Assembly: GCF_028736215.1 (NCBI RefSeq)
Contig: NZ_CP117883.1
Span: 5,084,001-5,148,000, forward strand
Reading direction: 5' to 3'
Origin: Mucilaginibacter sp. KACC 22773
GTDB lineage: Bacteria; Bacteroidota; Bacteroidia; Sphingobacteriales; Sphingobacteriaceae
DNA: 64,000 nt
Numbering within the stretch: the stretch's first letter is position 1; each line of letters starts with the position of its first letter. The notes under the pieces are model-generated. The model was given only the letters and a program-made list of their open reading frames with translations. It searched no databases and was not told the origin of the DNA. The position numbers and the translations under genes were made by a program. Below are positions 59,005-64,000 of this stretch, one piece after another.

Positions 59005-61812
59005 TCAATGCGCCTCCAGCCAATTTAATCCGGTACCAATCTCAACCATAATGGGCACTGTTGTTTTAATGGCGGTTTTCATGTTGTGCATAATGATGGG
59101 TTTCACAATTTCAATTTCGTCATGAGGCACATCAAACACCAACTCATCATGTACCTGCATGGTCATGCGGGCATCCAGCTTTTGGGCTTTAAATTCGCGG
59201 TGAATGTTGATCATGGCTATCTTGATCATATCTGCAGCCGAACCTTGTATGGGGGCATTGATGGCATTTCGCTCGGCAAAACCACGTACTGTTGCATTTG
59301 CCGAATTGATATCGCGCAGATAGCGGCGGCGGCCCATCAACGTACATACATAGCCGTTTTCGCGGGCAAAGTTCATGGTATCGCTCATGTATTGTTTAAT
59401 ACCAGGAAACTGGGCAAAATACTGCTCAATAATATCCGCAGCTTCTTTACGCGGGATGCCTAAACTTTGTGATAAACCAAAGGCCGATTGCCCGTAAATA
59501 ATACCGAAGTTAACCGCTTTTGCGTTGCGGCGCTGCTCGCCGGTTACCTGGTCAAGACCAACGCCATAAACGTTTGCGGCCGTGGCGGTGTGGATATCCA
59601 GGTTATCAACAAAGGCCTGCATCATGTTGGGATCTTTGCTGATCTCGGCTATAATACGCAATTCTATCTGCGAATAATCGGCAGATACAATGCTGTGGCC
59701 TGCATTTCTGGGAATAAATGCTTTACGCACCTCCCTGCCCCGCTCGGTACGGATAGGGATATTTTGCAGGTTGGGGTTAACGCTGCTTAACCTGCCGGTA
59801 GCGGCTACCGCCTGGTTGTATGAAGTATGCACCCTGCCCGTTTTAGGATTCACCATAGTTGGCAAAGCATCAACATAAGTTGATTTCAGTTTTTGCAGCT
59901 GCCTAAAATCTAATATATCTCTTACGATATCACTTTTAGCTGCTAACGACAGTAACACATCCTCGCCGGTTTGATATTGGCCGGTTTTAGTTTTCTTGGC
60001 CTTGGGATCAAGCATCAGTTTTTCAAACAACACCTCGCCCAACTGTTTTGGCGATGCGATGTTGAACCTTACCCCTGCTTTTTCGTATACAGTTTTTTCC
60101 AGTTTACTAATATCGGTCTCCAGCTCTTTACTGAATTCGCCCAGCGTAAAATGGTCTATTTTCACGCCTTCAAATTCAATGTCGGCCAAAACGTAAATCA
60201 ATGGATGCTCTATCTCGTGAATCAGCTTTTCGCTTTCCACCTCTTTCAATTTTGGTTCGAAGACCGATTTTAACTGAAGGGTAATATCGGCATCCTCCGC
60301 GGCGTATTCTTTTATTTTTTCTATCTCCACATCGCGCATACTGCCCTGGTTTTTACCTTTGGGGCCAATAAGCGAAGTGATGGAAACCGGCTTATAGCCC
60401 AGGTAATTTTCGGACAGTACATCCATCCCATGGCGGGTATCTGGGTCGATAATATAATGTGCCATCATGGTATCAAACAGCTGGCCTTTAACCTGCACAT
60501 TGTACCATTTCAGCATCAGGATATCAAACTTAATATTTTGCCCTATTTTGCCTATATTTTCATTTTCCAGCACCGGTTTAAACTCATTAACTATAGTTTT
60601 AGCAGCTTCCTGATCTTCGGGTACCGGCACATACCAGGCCTCGCCTGGCTTTATCGAAAACGACAGGCCAACCAATTCGCAATAATTAGCATCAGTACCG
60701 GTGGTTTCGGTATCAAAGCAAAAGCTTTCCTGTTTTTCAAGGATGGCTATCAGCTCAGCGCGTTTTTCAGCCGTATCGGCCAAGTGATATTCGTGTGGTA
60801 CGTTATCTATATTTTTAGATGCTGTTACAAAGTCTTCGCGGATATCTTCCACATCAACAGTCATTGTGGTGCGGGCCGTAGCAACAGGCTCGCCAAACAG
60901 GTCGGTTTGGGTACCGGCAGATTTAAACTCAGTGATGGTAAAATCATCGCCAAACACACGCCTGCCCAGCGTGCGGAATTCCAGTTCGGCAAAAAGGGGC
61001 TCTAACAGCTCTTTACTTGGCGCGCCAACTTCCAGTCCTTCCTCGTCCAGTTCAACAGGTACATTTAATAATATAGTAGCCAGTTTTTTTGACAGTAAAC
61101 CCTGCTCGGCAAACTGCTCAACATTTTCGCGCTGCTTGCCTTTAAGCTCGTGACTATGGGCAATGATGTTTTCCATCGAGCCGTATTGTTTAATGAGCGA
61201 TTTGGCCGTTTTCTCGCCAATGCCGGGGATGCCGGGAATATTATCCACCGCATCGCCCCAAAGGCCTAAAATATCTATAACCTGTTCAACCTTTTCTATT
61301 TCCCATTTCTCCAGCACTTCCTTCACGCCCAAAATTTCCATCTCGTTCCCCATGCGGGCGGGTTTGTAAATGCGGATGTTATCAGATACCAGCTGCGCAA
61401 AATCCTTATCGGGTGTCATACAATAAACCTGGTAGCCCTTTTGCTCAGCCTTTTTGGCCAGGGTGCCTATAATATCATCGGCCTCGTAGCCATCTGATGT
61501 GATCACCGGGATGTTGAAACCCAGTATCAGTTTCACTACATAGGGTAATGCCTTTGATAAATCTTCGGGCATAGCCTCGCGGTGGGCCTTGTAATGTTCA
61601 TAATCTGTATGGCGTTCGGTTGGCGCTTCGGTATCAAAAACCACGGCCATGTGGGTTGGTTTTTCTTTTTTCAAAACATCCAGCAGGGTATTGGTAAAGC
61701 CCATTACCGCTGATGTATTCATCCCGCCCGAGGTAAACCGCGGACTTTTACTCAAAGCAAAATGCGCCCGGTAAATAAGGGCCATGCCATCCAAAAGAAA
61801 TAGTTTTTTCAT
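59005..61812 (-). CDS. polA: DNA polymerase I
   Basis: A 935-residue repair and Okazaki-fragment polymerase with all three domains. The 5'-3' exonuclease spans about 1-290 (LFLLDGMALIYRAHFALSK, YEADDIIGTLA, DILGLWGDAVDNIPGIPGIG). The 3'-5' proofreading domain spans about 330-520 and keeps its acidic residues (FCFDTETTGTD, AAEDADITLQLK). The polymerase domain is C-terminal (SADYSQIELRIIAEIS, RRNAKAVNFGIIYGQSAFGL, MTMQVHDELVFDVP). ATG start, monocistronic. Confidence 0.97.
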   Translation of the reverse strand: MKKLFLLDGMALIYRAHFALSKSPRFTSGGMNTSAVMGFTNTLLDVLKKEKPTHMAVVFDTEAPTERHTDYEHYKAHREAMPEDLSKALPYVVKLILGFNIPVITSDGYEADDIIGTLAKKAEQKGYQVYCMTPDKDFAQLVSDNIRIYKPARMGNEMEILGVKEVLEKWEIEKVEQVIDILGLWGDAVDNIPGIPGIGEKTAKSLIKQYGSMENIIAHSHELKGKQRENVEQFAEQGLLSKKLATILLNVPVELDEEGLEVGAPSKELLEPLFAELEFRTLGRRVFGDDFTITEFKSAGTQTDLFGEPVATARTTMTVDVEDIREDFVTASKNIDNVPHEYHLADTAEKRAELIAILEKQESFCFDTETTGTDANYCELVGLSFSIKPGEAWYVPVPEDQEAAKTIVNEFKPVLENENIGKIGQNIKFDILMLKWYNVQVKGQLFDTMMAHYIIDPDTRHGMDVLSENYLGYKPVSITSLIGPKGKNQGSMRDVEIEKIKEYAAEDADITLQLKSVFEPKLKEVESEKLIHEIEHPLIYVLADIEFEGVKIDHFTLGEFSKELETDISKLEKTVYEKAGVRFNIASPKQLGEVLFEKLMLDPKAKKTKTGQYQTGEDVLLSLAAKSDIVRDILDFRQLQKLKSTYVDALPTMVNPKTGRVHTSYNQAVAATGRLSSVNPNLQNIPIRTERGREVRKAFIPRNAGHSIVSADYSQIELRIIAEISKDPNMMQAFVDNLDIHTATAANVYGVGLDQVTGEQRRNAKAVNFGIIYGQSAFGLSQSLGIPRKEAADIIEQYFAQFPGIKQYMSDTMNFARENGYVCTLMGRRRYLRDINSANATVRGFAERNAINAPIQGSAADMIKIAMINIHREFKAQKLDARMTMQVHDELVFDVPHDEIEIVKPIIMHNMKTAIKTTVPIMVEIGTGLNWLEAH

Positions 61813-61825
61813 AATTATATTAACA

Positions 61826-61990
61826 CTAATTGCACGGATTTAATCGAATTTCACGAATTACCTGCAATGGCTCTATGCAAAAATAGAATTAAATCCATGA
61901 TAATTATCGCCAATTAAAATTCGTGTAATCCGATTAAATCAGCGATAATTCGTGTCTAAAAAAATTCGTGCAATTCGATTAAATTCGTAA
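61826..61990. repeat. AATTCGTG(T/C)AATTCGATTAA short-word repeat
   Basis: Words of AATTCGTGCAATTCGATTAA type and their inverses fill the gap between tag and polA, in at least five imperfect copies forming an inverted arrangement. No coding capacity. Confidence 0.7.
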
Positions 61991-62578
61991 CTATTCGTGT
62001 GTATACTTGAAACTACACTCCGGTATATGATCGTTCACCATACCCGTTGCCTGCATATGGGCATAACAAATGGTGGTACCAAAAAATTTGAAGCCCCGCT
62101 TTTTCATATCCTTACTGATGGCATCCGATTCGGGCGTACTGGCGGGGATTTTATGGTGATGGTTGATAATCGGTTTTCCGCCGGGCATAAAGCTATACAG
62201 GTATTTATCAAACGAACCAAATTCCTGCTGTATACCAATAAATAGTTTAGCGTTGTTGATAGCTGCCAGTATTTTTAGCCGGTTACGAATGATGCCGGTA
62301 TCCTGCATCAGGCGTTCTACATCGTCATCAGTAAAGGAGGCTACTTTCTGTACATCAAAATCAGCAAAGGCTTTGCGGTAGCCCTCCCTCCTTCGTAAAA
62401 TAGTTATCCAGCTTAAACCAGCCTGGGCAGATTCGAGGATAAGGAATTCAAAAAGGGTATGGTCATCGTGTACTTCTTTGCCCCACTCTTCGTCGTGGTA
62501 TTTGTTATATAGTGGGTCGGTTCCGGCCCAGGAGCAGCGGATTAAGTCTGAAGTCTTGAGTTCTAAGTCTGAAGTCAT
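61991..62578 (-). CDS. tag: DNA-3-methyladenine glycosylase I
   Basis: A 195-residue base-excision enzyme removing 3-methyladenine. The family start (IRCSWAGTDPLYNKYHDEEW) puts a zinc cysteine at C15. AQAGLSWITILRRREGYRKA and ICYAHMQATGMVNDHIPEC hold the catalytic pocket and the other zinc ligands. Family members normally begin three residues before that Cys; here the first 11 residues (MTSDLELKTSD) are extra and encoded by a GACTTCAGACTT repeat that also supplies the only ATG. Confidence 0.94.
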   Translation of the reverse strand: MTSDLELKTSDLIRCSWAGTDPLYNKYHDEEWGKEVHDDHTLFEFLILESAQAGLSWITILRRREGYRKAFADFDVQKVASFTDDDVERLMQDTGIIRNRLKILAAINNAKLFIGIQQEFGSFDKYLYSFMPGGKPIINHHHKIPASTPESDAISKDMKKRGFKFFGTTICYAHMQATGMVNDHIPECSFKYTHE

Positions 62579-62590
62579 TTTTTTAGTCTT
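62549..62590. repeat. AAGTCTGAAGTCTTGAG short-word repeat, copy 1
   Basis: Tandem AGTCTGAAGTC words covering the start codon and first codons of tag. A related copy is at 63045-63084. Confidence 0.65.
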
Positions 62591-62616
62591 TAAGTAAAAT
62601 AGGTCGTAATTATTGG

Positions 62617-62979
62617 CTATTTGAATTTATCTGAGTTATTTATCATGTAGATCAACAGAAATGAAATTTCTTCGCTTTGCTTGTTAAGCTCGTAAAATTT
62701 CTCTTGTGTAATATAATTGCATGCTAAAGAAGCATCCAGCCAAGCTTGCGTTTCTGCATTTTCCATTTCCGCATCGGTAAGCTTGCTTATAAAGTGATTG
62801 GGGTATTTCCGCTTTTTATAGGATTCTGCAATTGAAGCAAAAACCGACCTCGATGACCTTCGTATTTGGTCAATAAGACTATAGGTTTCTTCTTTGGGAA
62901 ACGTTTTTGTTAGCCAGAAAATTTCCATTGACAGGGCGAATGCTTTTTTATAAGCAATCAAATCTCTAAATGAGCTCAA
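62617..62979 (-). CDS. Four-helix-bundle (S23/IVP-type) protein
   Basis: A 120-residue protein of the 23S rRNA intervening-sequence (S23) four-helix-bundle family. It opens with FRDLIAYKKAFALSMEIFWL and has the conserved LIDQIRRSSRSVFASIAESY with the basic RRSS patch, then AETQAWLDASLA. Such genes are scattered through Bacteroidota genomes; they bind unknown partners, possibly nucleic acid. The start is TTG at 62979, the only fitting start. No 23S rRNA is near. Confidence 0.9.
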   Translation of the reverse strand: MSSFRDLIAYKKAFALSMEIFWLTKTFPKEETYSLIDQIRRSSRSVFASIAESYKKRKYPNHFISKLTDAEMENAETQAWLDASLACNYITQEKFYELNKQSEEISFLLIYMINNSDKFK

Positions 62980-63044
62980 ATTTTTAAATTAAGTAGAAAG
63001 TGTGCATAGTTTTAAATGCAATGGACGTTTTCATAAAACCAACT

Positions 63045-63084
63045 TTTGGCTTAAGACTTCGAACTAAAGACTTACGACTTAAAG
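63045..63084. repeat. AAGACTTCGAACTAAAGACTT short-word repeat, copy 2
   Basis: Three degenerate (T/A)AAGACTT words upstream of the four-helix gene and next to the stop of the AhpD-like gene. Confidence 0.6.
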
Positions 63085-63429
63085 CTAAGCTTCGTTTAGT
63101 TCATCCCAATACTCTACAGCACGTCGGTAATGCGGAATTACTATTGATCCCCCTACCAGGTTGGCTATCATAAATATCTCATTCATTTCATCGTGCTTAA
63201 CCCCTGCGTCATAACATTTACCCAGGTGGTATTTAATGCAATCGTCGCAGCGCAGCACCATACTGGCTACCAGGCCAAGCATTTCTTTGGTTTTTACATC
63301 GAGGGCGCCATCGGCATAGCTGGTGGTATCCAGCGCAAAAAAACGTTTAATATTGGTGTTGGCAGTTTCCATTATCCTATCGTTCATTTTGGTGCGATAG
63401 CTGTCAAATTCTTCTACAAGTTTTCCCAC
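63085..63429 (-). CDS. Carboxymuconolactone decarboxylase/AhpD-like protein
   Basis: A 114-residue helical protein of the AhpD/CMD superfamily. The redox motif C61-D-D-C64 with H68 (LRCDDCIKYHLGKCYDAG) is intact, as in alkylhydroperoxidase-type proteins that relay electrons to peroxiredoxins. EMNEIFMIANLVGGSIVIPH is the conserved late helix. The start is GTG at 63429. No peroxiredoxin gene is adjacent, so its partner is unknown. Confidence 0.92.
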   Translation of the reverse strand: MGKLVEEFDSYRTKMNDRIMETANTNIKRFFALDTTSYADGALDVKTKEMLGLVASMVLRCDDCIKYHLGKCYDAGVKHDEMNEIFMIANLVGGSIVIPHYRRAVEYWDELNEA

Positions 63430-63565
63430 TTTTTTAATTATTGAATTAGTGATTTACTGAATTATTGATTTTTGACAATTTTACTAAATTATTTAGCATT
63501 TTCAATATAAATCTATAATTTTATCCGAGTATTTATTTCAATTTTTACCGCTTAATTAAAAAATC

Positions 63566-63943
63566 ATGGAAAGCTTGTCGCCCAATATTTTTGTTAAGGA
63601 TATTAACGAAACTATCAAATTTTATCATCTGCTGGGTTTTGAACTGGTAGTAACCGTACCCGAAACCGGTAATGACCTCATTTGGGCTATGATGGCCAAG
63701 GGGAACGTAACCATGATGTTTCAAACCATGGCAAGCCTTGGCGAAGAACTTCCTGATATCAGCCGGCAGGATGGAGCGTCGATGCTGCTCTATATCAAAC
63801 TTAAAAACATCCGGGCTTTTTTCGAATCTGTAAAAGATCTGGTGCCTGTTTTGAAAGGCTTAGAAACAACTTTTTACGGCGCTACCGAGTTTTCGATTAA
63901 GGATAATAACAATTACGTGCTTACGTTTGCCGAAGACGAGTAA
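63566..63943 (+). CDS. VOC-family (glyoxalase/bleomycin-resistance fold) protein
   Basis: A 125-residue protein with two beta-alpha-beta-beta-beta modules. SLSPNIFVKDINETIKFYHL is the typical start, and WAMMAKGNVTMMFQTMASL carries the central strands. The end has FYGATEFSIKDNNNYVLTFA, with ATEFSIKDNNN being the usual second metal-site strand of the family. The metal ligands are not all obvious, so the catalytic role is uncertain. Diverges from the AhpD-like gene. The window ends 57 bases later with nothing further to annotate. Confidence 0.9.
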   Translation: MESLSPNIFVKDINETIKFYHLLGFELVVTVPETGNDLIWAMMAKGNVTMMFQTMASLGEELPDISRQDGASMLLYIKLKNIRAFFESVKDLVPVLKGLETTFYGATEFSIKDNNNYVLTFAEDE

Positions 63944-64000
63944 AACGACTAAGCCGGCCAATAGGTTCAAATCCTCAAAGTAAGTTTCACCTTTTACCAG

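Noticed and set aside
60430..61005. Plus-strand frame of 191 codons
   Set aside because: Antisense to the proofreading domain of polA, no recognisable domain.
63967..63985. GGTTCAAATCCTC near the window end, resembling a tRNA T-arm
   Set aside because: Flanking bases do not form T-stem or acceptor pairing, and no tRNA body is seen; probably chance.

Overview
The window is a chromosomal segment from a member of the Bacteroidota, most likely family Sphingobacteriaceae (Mucilaginibacter or a close relative; this is inference from gene content). The signs are TAnnTTTG-type -7 promoter elements, families typical of the phylum (DUF4294, DUF4783, Bacteroidota-style OmpA with thrombospondin type-3 repeats, SDR-type mannonate oxidoreductase), bacillithiol rather than glutathione chemistry, and many short-word intergenic repeats. 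No rRNA, complete tRNA, CRISPR array, prophage or intact insertion sequence was found.

Layout. 1-2153: an ECF sigma factor overlapping a protein with a cytoplasmic domain, one inner-membrane helix, a long disordered linker and a predicted outer-membrane barrel, the layout of a dual membrane-spanning anti-sigma factor. 2242-11604: mostly housekeeping (LolC/E-type permease, NamZ-like muramidase, fmt with a coupled antitoxin-like small gene, DUF3050, class IV aminotransferase, RluD-type synthase, ACC deaminase-like enzyme). 11605-12248: a gene-free patchwork of repeats framed by an inverted repeat. 12249-16517: a uronate (pectin) degradation group: kduI, an SDR mannonate oxidoreductase, a LacI regulator, and a standalone copy of the domain usually attached to rhamnogalacturonyl hydrolases. 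16845-24797: OmpA porin, lysine 6-aminotransferase, a thiol operon (DUF4294, glutathione peroxidase, bshB1) and rel/spoT. 24947-27574: fur and purA with an AbiEii-like toxin/antitoxin pair wedged between them by start/stop overlaps. 27673-41117: pabB, a secreted M48 protease, plsY, nadC, gpmI, lon, hisS and several lipoproteins or secreted proteins. 41548-45746: GNAT, a low-molecular-weight phosphatase, S1/P1 nuclease, a lipoprotein and fumC. 45747-47100: an AT-rich patch with a tRNA 3'-end-like string, a DUF4304 gene and a gene remnant. 47100-57925: YciI, a PHP metallohydrolase, SMI1/KNR4, two tandem TPR paralogues, a serine hydrolase, ybaB, a UPF0173 hydrolase, a lysine-rich secreted peptide and the glgA-glgC pair. 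58241-63943: Uma2 nuclease, polA, tag, a four-helix-bundle protein, an AhpD-like protein and a VOC protein.

A recurrent theme is intergenic repeats: about 80-bp palindromic elements with GTCATTGCGAG ends, and at least seven degenerate short-word families. In two genes (the lipoprotein at 43652-44278 and tag) the N-terminal codons are written in such repeats, and in nadC the longer possible start would be. Several genes (hisS, pabB, gpmI, and nearly the GNAT and rluD-like genes) have a TAnnTTTG box only 4-7 bases before the start codon, suggesting leaderless or nearly leaderless mRNAs.
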